Part shown: positions 1 to 7,491 of the stretch, one piece after another
Numbering within the stretch: position 1 is the first letter of the stretch
Layout of the letters: each line of letters starts with the position of its first letter
Source: Stutzerimonas stutzeri RCH2
GTDB lineage: Bacteria > Pseudomonadota > Gammaproteobacteria > Pseudomonadales > Pseudomonadaceae
Assembly (NCBI RefSeq): GCF_000327065.1
Contig: NC_019936.1
Coordinates: 682,001-746,000 of the forward strand
Length of the DNA stretch: 64,000 nucleotides
Direction: 5' to 3'
Position numbers and translations under genes: made by a program
The notes under the pieces: model-generated
Told to the model about the DNA's origin: nothing
What the model saw: the letters and a program-made list of their open reading frames with translations, nothing else
Database searches by the model: none

Positions 1-446
1 AGGAGTGGCTGCAGCCCTGGCTGGGCAAGGTCAGCCGCCTCAGCCATTTCGCCAACCTCGACCTCGCCGGCATCCTCCATGGCCTGCTGCCCTGGCCGCT
101 GCCGCAACGCCTCGACGAGCTGGCGCCGCGTACGCTGGAAGTGCCCTCCGGCTCGCGCATCCGCCTCGACTACAGCGACGAGATGCCGGTTCTCGCGGTG
201 CGCCTCCAAGAGCTGTTCGGCCTCGCCGACACTCCGCGCATCGCCGGTGGCCGTCAGGGCGTCAAGCTGCACCTGCTGTCCCCGGCCCAGCGCCCGGTGC
301 AGGTCACCCAGGACCTGGCGAGTTTCTGGCGCAATACCTACGCGGAAGTGAAGAAAGATTTACGAGGTAGGTACCCTAAGCATTACTGGCCTGAGGACCC
401 GCTTGTGGCCCAGGCTACAGCTAGAGCTAAGCCGCGAAAATCGTAG
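1..446 (+). CDS. hrpB: HrpB, ATP-dependent helicase, C-terminal part (left edge cut)
   Basis: The frame is open from the window edge and ends at TAG 444-446. It encodes the last ~148 residues of an HrpB-type DEAH helicase, which includes the family-specific C-terminal domain. By hand count it is about 80% identical, without gaps, to the C-terminus of the second hrpB copy ending at 9637, so the two copies are diverged and not a recent duplication. Up to about position 359 codons are GC-rich like the host. From 360 to the stop they change abruptly (TTA, CGA, AGG, CTT, ACA, AGA) while the protein stays conserved. This looks like a 3' end supplied by an integrated element. Whether a full-length gene lies to the left cannot be seen here. 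Confidence 0.88.
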   Translation, partial: EWLQPWLGKVSRLSHFANLDLAGILHGLLPWPLPQRLDELAPRTLEVPSGSRIRLDYSDEMPVLAVRLQELFGLADTPRIAGGRQGVKLHLLSPAQRPVQVTQDLASFWRNTYAEVKKDLRGRYPKHYWPEDPLVAQATARAKPRKS

Positions 447-952
447 GCTGTTGCTCAATGCGGGCGTGTGAACCGGAACCCAGTGTTGCCTCGAGAGCAA
501 CGCAGGTTGGCTCTCTGTTGAGTGTGCCAGTCAACCGGCGTACTAGGGCCGTGCGAGTTTTACCGTATTGCCATTCGTAGAGTCGACGTGCCCGTTTTTT
601 GCAGATTTCGGCCCTTTGTAAATGTGTGCTCCGGAACTTAAGCGACGGTTCACCCTTGACACCCTAGTGGAGGATCATAGATGTCGTGGACTTTGGCGGC
701 ATCGACCATGCATTCCTGGTTGATCACAACGGCCAAGTGATCTTCAGCCTTGACAAGGGTCAGGTGATGACGAACCTCAAGGACATCTATCCGGACAGAG
801 CCCTACGGATTGAGTCGGGCATTCAGGATGCCACCTTGCACGGGCAGGAGCGGATTGTCTCTTTCGCCCCAGTGAACGACCGGTAAACGTCGTCGTCATT
901 AGACACGCGCTTTATGGACGCTTCGGCAGTGAAGCGAGTTGTATCGCAACAT
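447..952. other. non-coding, AT-richer stretch of the island with one gene remnant
   Basis: This 506-base stretch between the hrpB stop and the recombinase operon has no convincing intact gene. It contains a short chemoreceptor fragment (668-886). I see nothing recognisable in 447-667 or 887-952: no clear terminator, tRNA or promoter. By position it could be the cargo and end region of the island. Confidence 0.5.
668..886 (+). pseudogene. remnant of a chemoreceptor/sensor Cache domain
   Basis: About 70 codons encode a stretch with the pattern of a dCache sensor domain: FGGIDHAFLVDHNG, then a DK and DIYPD segment, then ERIVSFAPVNDR. In methyl-accepting chemotaxis proteins this lies just before the second membrane segment. 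There is an in-frame TAG at 665-667 upstream and a stop right after the fragment, and neither a membrane anchor nor a signalling domain follows. It is therefore a truncated remnant, not a gene. The only in-frame start candidate is a GTG at 686 with no good ribosome binding site. It probably reflects cargo captured from a related Pseudomonas. Confidence 0.6.
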
Positions 953-2428
953 TCAAAGGTGGTTATGCCAATGCTCCCAGCTTTTGACTGACTCCGTATT
1001 CTCTTCCTCTTCCTCTTCCTCTTCCTTTGTCTCTTTCTTGAGATCTTCTTGCCGAAGTTGCTTTAGCTTCTCCAGTTCACGCACGTACTCGTCAACTGGC
1101 ATACCATTTTTTAATGCGTTCAGAAGTAGCTCCTCGGCCTGGTCATATATACGGTTAGTCCTGATTATATGGGCAGATGAAACGATGTCTTCGTATCCAT
1201 CAAGTTTGGCGAATGCAAGATGAATATACCGTTCTACCGAGAGGGGATCTTTGTGGCCAGTCCACAGCATGACGTCGTAAAGAAACTTTTTGCTATTAAG
1301 CAGGGCGCTTCTGAAGTCGTCCTTTTGCTTGAACTTGTGTCTTTTGATTAGGAGTACGAAAAGATTGGTGATGAAAGCATGGCGGAACATGTGTGCACAG
1401 ACTTTTTCTTCGATGCCGGCGTGACTTCTAAGTTGAATCATTTCATTCGTAATACTGCAGGCACCGAGCGGCTTACCAGTCTTTTCTTGAACAAAGAGTC
1501 TGTCGTGATCCGTGTCCTTGAAGTTGCGAAGAGATATTCTGCGGGCAAACTGAATATATTTCTTAGCTTCGCTTAGTACCACTCTTGAAATCGGGATAAA
1601 ACGCTCGGAATAGGTTCCACGTTTCAAGGTTCGCAGACGTAGCAATGGGAACGACATGTTCATGGCATTACGTATGTCCGAAACGGTAATTTCAATTATC
1701 TCGCTGCGTCGAGCGCCCGTATGCTCAAGCAAGGAAATCACCAGATTCCGTCGAAGTTGAAGGTGTCTCGATGGGTGGATTTTGTTTGCTGAATCTCGCA
1801 AAAGCTTTATATGTTCGCTCGGGATCGGATCGCGCGTGTGGTAGCGCGTTCCAGATACATGAAGAGAGTGGTGATGCAGATAACTCCGCTTTATCGTTCT
1901 TCCTGAGCGCGTTGTGATAGTAAATGTTTTCATTACGGCGCGGATGGTTCCATTCTCTGATACAAATGCATCGTCGCCATAAAGACGTCCTACGAATTGC
2001 AAAAAATCTAGACAGATCCTACCAATTGCTAGGAGTGTAGTTTCGGTGCGCCTATTTACAGTGGGATCGTTGACAGATCGCTCCTTTCTTAATTCGTCAA
2101 TGAAGTCTGAGAACTGTTGGTCAGACAGTCCTATAAAGTCAGTTCGGTATCTGAAGCAGTAGCGAACTAGTGGGCTTATTTTGGATGCATACTCCCCAAT
2201 GCTTCCGCCTTTACCGCCGTGCCTTGATAGGCCTTTTCCACCTCGGCCAGGGCGGTCACGTAGTGCGAGCATGTAGAGATTTGCGACGTTATTGGGCGTG
2301 CCATCAGGCCAACAGCAAAACGGCAGGCCAGAACCATCTTTTGTTATAGTACTTCCATGCGCATGGTAGCTAAAGAGTGTTAGCTCTTTAAGTGGTTTAA
2401 ATAGTTGTTGGCGAAGGTGGTTTGTCAC
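953..2428 (-). CDS. tyrosine recombinase, fourth gene of the island operon
   Basis: This 491-residue protein has a C-terminal phage-integrase catalytic domain. The first arginine sits in TGARRSEI, the box II His-x-x-Arg in HMFRHAF, followed by WTGHKDPLSVERYIHLA, which supplies the GH and the nucleophilic tyrosine. It starts with GTG at 2428, and the start overlaps the TGA of the upstream small gene (GTGA), so the two are translationally coupled. The C-terminus carries a run of eight to nine glutamates encoded by a TCTTCC hexanucleotide repeat near 1001-1026 on the plus strand. Together with two larger recombinases and the small protein it would carry out site-specific integration and excision of the island; in GInts all four genes are reported essential. 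I do not assign a gin letter. Confidence 0.85.
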   Translation of the reverse strand: MTNHLRQQLFKPLKELTLFSYHAHGSTITKDGSGLPFCCWPDGTPNNVANLYMLALRDRPGRGGKGLSRHGGKGGSIGEYASKISPLVRYCFRYRTDFIGLSDQQFSDFIDELRKERSVNDPTVNRRTETTLLAIGRICLDFLQFVGRLYGDDAFVSENGTIRAVMKTFTITTRSGRTIKRSYLHHHSLHVSGTRYHTRDPIPSEHIKLLRDSANKIHPSRHLQLRRNLVISLLEHTGARRSEIIEITVSDIRNAMNMSFPLLRLRTLKRGTYSERFIPISRVVLSEAKKYIQFARRISLRNFKDTDHDRLFVQEKTGKPLGACSITNEMIQLRSHAGIEEKVCAHMFRHAFITNLFVLLIKRHKFKQKDDFRSALLNSKKFLYDVMLWTGHKDPLSVERYIHLAFAKLDGYEDIVSSAHIIRTNRIYDQAEELLLNALKNGMPVDEYVRELEKLKQLRQEDLKKETKEEEEEEEENTESVKSWEHWHNHL

Positions 2429-3033
2429 TTGCGATACTCCTCCAGTCGCGTAACTCGCCCGTCTCCGGAAGAAGGGGAGGGGGGGGGTGGCTGTTCTGGA
2501 GGGAGGCTCAGTAGAGCAGTAAGTGCCTGAACGGCATCGCTTGCCCGCTTTTCAAGTAGAGCGGGATCTAGATTGCTACGTATATTTCTTAACTCGTTAA
2601 TTGCCAGGCTTAATCCCTGGAGGAGGACCATGTTGGCGCAGCGCTGCTTATCAAGTCTCTCCTCTAGTTCAGTTACTAGTCGCGAAAGTCCGGACTTAGT
2701 GCGTTTTGTTGAAGTGGCCTCTTTGCTGCCATTGACCTTCTCAATGGCCCTCAATGCCGCTAGGCGGAGGGTATCAAGTTCCTTAAATCCTCCCTTGAAC
2801 TGTAAGTTGGCGTGAGATTTTAAAGTGTTGATGCTCATTGGGGATTTTGACTTTATAGCCCCTGAGTCCTCGAAATTGAATTCGAGCTTGGCTAGCGCTC
2901 CTTGGCTTCTGAGAGCCTTTAGAATGTTCTCGTTTTTGGAAAAATAGTCAGGATTACGGTAGATTAGCTTTAAAAGTTCACTGGTTATTAATGTGGCGCT
3001 AGCATGTGGCTCTAGGTCGGAGATTTTTTTCAT
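2425..3033 (-). CDS. small helical accessory protein of the recombinase operon
   Basis: A 202-residue, charged, predicted mostly helical protein with no catalytic motif that I recognise. The middle looks like coiled coil (LVTELEERLDKQRCANMVL and onwards). The C-terminal ~25 residues are proline-rich (PPEQPPPPSPSS) and encoded across a run of nine Gs on the plus strand (2479-2487). ATG at 3033 abuts the TAA of the gene upstream, and its own stop overlaps the GTG of the next recombinase. Position and size match the small helix-loop-helix partner of GInt operons and recall TnpC of Tn554. Function is inferred from context only. Confidence 0.7.
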   Translation of the reverse strand: MKKISDLEPHASATLITSELLKLIYRNPDYFSKNENILKALRSQGALAKLEFNFEDSGAIKSKSPMSINTLKSHANLQFKGGFKELDTLRLAALRAIEKVNGSKEATSTKRTKSGLSRLVTELEERLDKQRCANMVLLQGLSLAINELRNIRSNLDPALLEKRASDAVQALTALLSLPPEQPPPPSPSSGDGRVTRLEEYRK

Positions 3034-5130
3034 TTAGTCTGTGCTCTGAATTTTTACTACCACGCGCATATGTTGGCCGGTTTCGTCTGTGAAAAACTCT
3101 GGCTCAATCTGGACTTTCCCTGTCTTTATCATGTCGGTGATTGCGTCTTCAAGTTCAGCAGTGTCTACTAGAGCAAAATTATCTGTGTTGTAACGAATTT
3201 TTAGTATTTCGGCTAGATCTTCGTAAGCAGTGATATCGCCATTATGCAAGCTTTCTGCTATGAACTGAGCCTTAGCGCTACGCAAAACTGCACCATCAGT
3301 GGACTCAGTAATGTAATTCCAAACATGCTGCATGTCGGTGTGCCCGAGCATCCACTGCAGTGTCTCCAGTCCTCCAAAACTGCTCGAGTGGAAGAATACC
3401 ATGGAGAAAAAGCGTCGAAGTTGATGTTGTCGGATATAGTACCTTTCTCCTTTTGAATTTAGTGGTAGTTCGAAATAATCGCACAACAAGTCTAGGTTTC
3501 TATTGTAGGCATACATTGTTTGCTGACTAAGCCCGGCATTTCCGAGGAGTCCGGGGGGGGCAAAGAGGCTAGTCATTTCAGTTATGAATCCGCTTTTTAA
3601 AAGTCTCTGCTGCATGGAAATTAAGTTTTTAATCATTTTTACGGCAATGGGTTCGATTGGGCGTGCTTGGCGTTGTCTTATGCCGAACAGGTTGGATGTG
3701 CTTTTTCTATTTAAGAAGATCAACCATCTTTCGCTTTTATCTAGGCAGTCAGTCGAGTGCAAATCGAGCATTTCTCCTATTCGGCGAGCCATGATTGTTC
3801 CAACTACCATCTGGACACATCCAATATAGATGCGTAAGCACTCAATCAGTCCCACATTATTTCTGAGTTCTATGAAGTAATTTGACTGCTTTCTCAGTGC
3901 GCCGTGCCTAATAGACACCGTTTGACATACAAGCCCAAGCTTCCTAATTCCCATGTCGATAAGCTCAGGGGGCATAATGTCTTGTAACTCTCCATTGGTA
4001 AGTTGCGTAGGGGCAATTCCATTGAGGTTGCAATGCTCTGCCATGCGGCAGAAACCTTCTATTAGAAGTTCTCCATACTTGAAATGGTACTCGATTGATT
4101 TTCTGAAGGCGTCTCTCACTATTGGGTACGGCAGCGTCCGAAACCGAGCAGCTTCAGAGAGTGATGGTTCATAATCAAGTATCTGCTTCAGCTCTGATAC
4201 TTCGGGAGCTGGAAGCCCAATTTCATGAAGAATTCCAAGGTTGTATGTTAAAAATCTGTAGGCGCGAAATGGACCGGATGTCATTGCTTCATGGTCACCT
4301 GTCCTGACCGATGAACCGGGATACTCTCTCGATATTATTTCTCTCTCATTATCAGTATAGAATTCTAATGAGCTTAATGTTTTTAGTTTTAGATGCCCGC
4401 CTTTCAGTGTGTTGGCATAAAGCGATTTCGCTAGCTGCAAGGTGTTAGGGGTGCGGACTCCAGCAGTTGATCTTTTTTTATAATATCCATGCAAATGCAA
4501 GGCAGCTCTTGCATAAGGTATTAAATCAAAAGGTATTTCCAGGTGATGCTCATCTAGTTGTTCGTCAGTCACAATGCGCATTCGTGGATATTGATCTAGA
4601 ATGCTATCGAGTTCGATAGAACTGGAAGTGTTTATTAAGCTTAAACAAAATTTGCTGATAGTCTTGGTCCACTCGTAAACCGACTCTTCCGAACCGTTGA
4701 CGCTTGAGAAGACGTCTAGCATTCTCTTCATGTGATGGCTGTTGATTCCAGCCAATCCGAATCTGGATAGCTGATATTCTTTTGCATTCAGAAGAATGTA
4801 ATCGGCAACGTGAATGGCCCTGTTAAACATCGTCATCTGTGCGGCTAGTGAACCTAATTCGATCGCCGATCCTCGAACAGAACGTGTAGATGTTGTTAAA
4901 AAATACTTTAGCCCGTCTAGTAATGGCTTGTTTTTTTGGGCAAGCAGAGAAGTTTCGTCGTCTAATGTAATGTCCCAGTTGATCGTGTTGGGGGTCGCAA
5001 AATTGAAATCATATTTCCATATGTGCAAGTCGAAATCACTCAGCAACCAACTTGATTTTTTGTATTCTGTCCTAGGGTCGGTGTAGAACGCTTTTAGGAA
5101 GTCTAGCTCTGCTGGTAATTCAACATTCAT
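3034..5130 (-). CDS. large tyrosine recombinase, second gene of the island operon
   Basis: This 698-residue protein has an integrase catalytic domain in its C-terminal third. The first arginine lies in MARRIGEMLDL, the box II signature in RQHQLRRFF, and the end in WMLGHTDMQHVWNYI, giving GH and the catalytic tyrosine. The long N-terminal region would bind DNA arms and has no motif I recognise. The start overlaps the end of the first recombinase gene by 11 bases, and the stop TAA is directly followed by the ATG of the small gene. A run of eight Gs (3553-3560, plus strand) lies within the coding region. It is expected to act with its two partner recombinases. Confidence 0.83.
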   Translation of the reverse strand: MNVELPAELDFLKAFYTDPRTEYKKSSWLLSDFDLHIWKYDFNFATPNTINWDITLDDETSLLAQKNKPLLDGLKYFLTTSTRSVRGSAIELGSLAAQMTMFNRAIHVADYILLNAKEYQLSRFGLAGINSHHMKRMLDVFSSVNGSEESVYEWTKTISKFCLSLINTSSSIELDSILDQYPRMRIVTDEQLDEHHLEIPFDLIPYARAALHLHGYYKKRSTAGVRTPNTLQLAKSLYANTLKGGHLKLKTLSSLEFYTDNEREIISREYPGSSVRTGDHEAMTSGPFRAYRFLTYNLGILHEIGLPAPEVSELKQILDYEPSLSEAARFRTLPYPIVRDAFRKSIEYHFKYGELLIEGFCRMAEHCNLNGIAPTQLTNGELQDIMPPELIDMGIRKLGLVCQTVSIRHGALRKQSNYFIELRNNVGLIECLRIYIGCVQMVVGTIMARRIGEMLDLHSTDCLDKSERWLIFLNRKSTSNLFGIRQRQARPIEPIAVKMIKNLISMQQRLLKSGFITEMTSLFAPPGLLGNAGLSQQTMYAYNRNLDLLCDYFELPLNSKGERYYIRQHQLRRFFSMVFFHSSSFGGLETLQWMLGHTDMQHVWNYITESTDGAVLRSAKAQFIAESLHNGDITAYEDLAEILKIRYNTDNFALVDTAELEDAITDMIKTGKVQIEPEFFTDETGQHMRVVVKIQSTD

Positions 5131-7402
5131 ATATCAACTTCTCCATTCTGCGGGGGTTACACCTCTGCTCGGCGACATAAAGGTGGTCTTTCAGTAGTGC
5201 GTCATTATCCCTTCTGATCTCGGCAACAACGGCCTTCGTTAGATCTGCCCAGTATCGTGCTACTCCTGTCACTTCTTCGGGTCGTTCCGCTGTAGCCACT
5301 GCTTTCTCTAATGATACGAGGGCGGTCATTATCCCTGGATCCACTGAGATGTAGACCTCTGAGTACTGATTCGCTGAATAGGGTTCAGTTGTTTGAGTGT
5401 TCTCCGGGTTGACCAGGTGGTCAGGGATGTCTTTTAGTGCATGGTTCTTAAGAAATAGATTTAACTCTTCCATTGTCTCGAAGTCTGCGGCCTCTATGAG
5501 GAAGCTGCTATCTTTCATCGCGTCACAGATTAAGCCGCGCTGAAAAATTCTTATCCAGCGGGCTTGGAAGAAGGCTAGTATTGACTCCGGCAGGTAGTGA
5601 GAAAGTTGCAGGCAGTCGTGGTTTGCGTGGCCGAGCGCTTTGGACATGGCTTCGACGCTTTGGGTTTTTAAATATACCTCTACCCCACATGAGGCTCGAA
5701 GACTAGAAAGGGTGACTCGAGATAAGAAATTTTTTAGTTCAGTACCCCTCAAGGAAGTATGATTTGAAAATTGTTGTGCAAGTCGTTCAAAAATCCGTGT
5801 GTGTTTATCGAATAGCGCTTTGTTCCAAGTCGGAATTACAGCGCTCCGCGGGTGACCGAAACCCTTCCCGCAGGTCAGGAATAACTCCTTCCATCGGCTG
5901 TCGCCAATTCCCTTGAGATATTTTCTTAACGGTGCTGTGATCTTTATTACTTCGAAGATTCGCTTTGTTGAGTTCGCGTTTAGTTGTATTTTCTGCTCGC
6001 TTAGCTTTCCACCTCTTCTATCCTTGAAGCCGACCAACTGATACCCGGTGTCGGTTTTCACAAAGCCGGATCTTCTACCTTTGTCGTCATACAAACGAAA
6101 ATTCTTAAGGAAAGATTCTGTGATCTCATTGTGCTCTGCTACCAGTAAGCATTGGTAGGGATAAAGAGTGCCAGCAGCCGGAAGTCCAAGTATATTTGCG
6201 ACATCAGCAGATAATATGGTGTATCCGTATTGGTGTTCGAAGTCCATGCGCGAGGATGGAAAGCCGTTGCTTTGAAAAATCGCGCAAATTGATTCGTGAT
6301 CGTAACTCCGACGCTGCCAGCCTTTTCGAGGTTTGATTTCCGAGGAGTTTATCCGTGTGGTTGCGAGTATACGAAGTTGGACTCTCGAGTAAAGTTCATT
6401 GGCTTGTTCTGTTGCCCAGGATTTTACGGTTTCGATGTCTTTGTGGATACTTTTGAATAATATTTCTATTGCCTCGTTATCAGTTATTTCGAGAGGGACT
6501 CTAGTGATAAGTTTTTCATGGATTTCCACCCCCTCATCAGACACGGACACTCTTGTTTGCGCTCTGTGTTGTTTGGGGCGGATGGGCCGTGGTAGTCCAT
6601 CCCCAAAAGGGGTTGCCCAAACTCCTGATTGTATAAAGGCCTCTTCGCAGTTCGATATGAACCTGTTCCACGTTTTTATCTGGGTTGGTATATTTAGATT
6701 TTCTCTATATGCGGTTAAGAAGTGCTCCTTCATGAAGTGCAAAAAGAATGATTTTATATTTTCTGGGTTTTGGAAGGTTGTAGTTGGCCACTCCAAAGAG
6801 TTCTTCGATAAATAGCTGGCCAGCTTGTTGCACAATGTGGTGTTGCATCTTGCTTGCTTGGCCGAAAAAGTCTTCCATGTCCGGTAGTACTCTTCTGTAA
6901 ACTCAGGGCCATGGGAGTGCCATAGTTCTCCCAGCGCGAGAAAACTTGGTACTCCTTTTAGGGAGTCGACTTGCCATCCGTTCCAATAGCGCAAGGCCAA
7001 TGGGTTCAATTTTTTCTGCTGGGAATCCCAGAGTTCTTTCCCTTCTTCGAGGTCGGCCATCAAATAGTCGAAATTGGGCATGCCTGGAATTTCGTCGCGC
7101 AGACTTGTAAGTGTTTCTACGAAACGTCGAGCCCAGCGAATCCGAACAGGCTCTTTGCTATCGGCCAAAGTTCTTGATCGCAATGCACCGACAAAACCGA
7201 TGATGATCGGCTCGCAGCTTCGACTCGACAGATGGACGTAGGAGAGTTCTGCCTCGATGAGTTGGAGGTAGCACTCGAGCAGCTTCAGCGGAACGTTAAT
7301 CAACTCCGACGACGCGTGGGTTTGAAAGGCCTTGGCTAGGGGCTCCGAAATTTTTCGGAATGGATAGTTGGGTAAGAACAGGGTGCTGCTGATGATTGTC
7401 AA
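5120..7402 (-). CDS. large tyrosine recombinase, first gene of the island operon
   Basis: This 760-residue protein belongs to the diverged, very large tyrosine recombinases. The C-terminal region shows SLRASCG in place of the usual HxLR, then MSKALGHANHD and a tyrosine in LSHYLPES. The box II histidine seems replaced by serine, so catalysis may differ from the other two. No ATG is available near the start: the frame is closed upstream by TAA, and the best start is TTG at 7402, preceded by AAGGA about nine bases upstream. It is the first gene of the operon, reading away from the right boundary of the island, as in GInts. Confidence 0.8.
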   Translation of the reverse strand: MTIISSTLFLPNYPFRKISEPLAKAFQTHASSELINVPLKLLECYLQLIEAELSYVHLSSRSCEPIIIGFVGALRSRTLADSKEPVRIRWARRFVETLTSLRDEIPGMPNFDYLMADLEEGKELWDSQQKKLNPLALRYWNGWQVDSLKGVPSFLALGELWHSHGPEFTEEYYRTWKTFSAKQARCNTTLCNKLASYLSKNSLEWPTTTFQNPENIKSFFLHFMKEHFLTAYRENLNIPTQIKTWNRFISNCEEAFIQSGVWATPFGDGLPRPIRPKQHRAQTRVSVSDEGVEIHEKLITRVPLEITDNEAIEILFKSIHKDIETVKSWATEQANELYSRVQLRILATTRINSSEIKPRKGWQRRSYDHESICAIFQSNGFPSSRMDFEHQYGYTILSADVANILGLPAAGTLYPYQCLLVAEHNEITESFLKNFRLYDDKGRRSGFVKTDTGYQLVGFKDRRGGKLSEQKIQLNANSTKRIFEVIKITAPLRKYLKGIGDSRWKELFLTCGKGFGHPRSAVIPTWNKALFDKHTRIFERLAQQFSNHTSLRGTELKNFLSRVTLSSLRASCGVEVYLKTQSVEAMSKALGHANHDCLQLSHYLPESILAFFQARWIRIFQRGLICDAMKDSSFLIEAADFETMEELNLFLKNHALKDIPDHLVNPENTQTTEPYSANQYSEVYISVDPGIMTALVSLEKAVATAERPEEVTGVARYWADLTKAVVAEIRRDNDALLKDHLYVAEQRCNPRRMEKLIYEC

Positions 7403-7491
7403 CGAATTCTTGTCCTTGCTTTGGGGTGGAAGATCCCGTATTTGCTGGGTTTAGGTATCTAATGATAAATCCATGCGAATGGCAAAATGCG

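Larger units (their letters stand above)
350..7491. mobile_element. putative GInt-like genomic island with a three-recombinase operon, associated with hrpB
   Basis: From about 350 to 7491 base composition drops visibly below the surrounding DNA. The segment carries a four-gene minus-strand operon encoding three tyrosine recombinases and one small helical protein. This matches the published description of the ginABCD operon of GInt islands and is distantly reminiscent of Tn554 tnpABC. The right boundary is sharp: hrpB homology starts at 7492, inside the helicase motif II region (the codons after DEFH). The left boundary is inferred from the codon-usage switch at about position 360 in the other hrpB copy. 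The element may extend further left if that hrpB 3' end is itself cargo. I could not identify a direct repeat joining the two ends from this window alone. Confidence 0.6.

Noticed and set aside
686..886. 66-residue frame as a functional small gene
   Set aside because: It matches only the middle of a receptor Cache domain, is bounded by stops and has no ribosome binding site; treated as a remnant.
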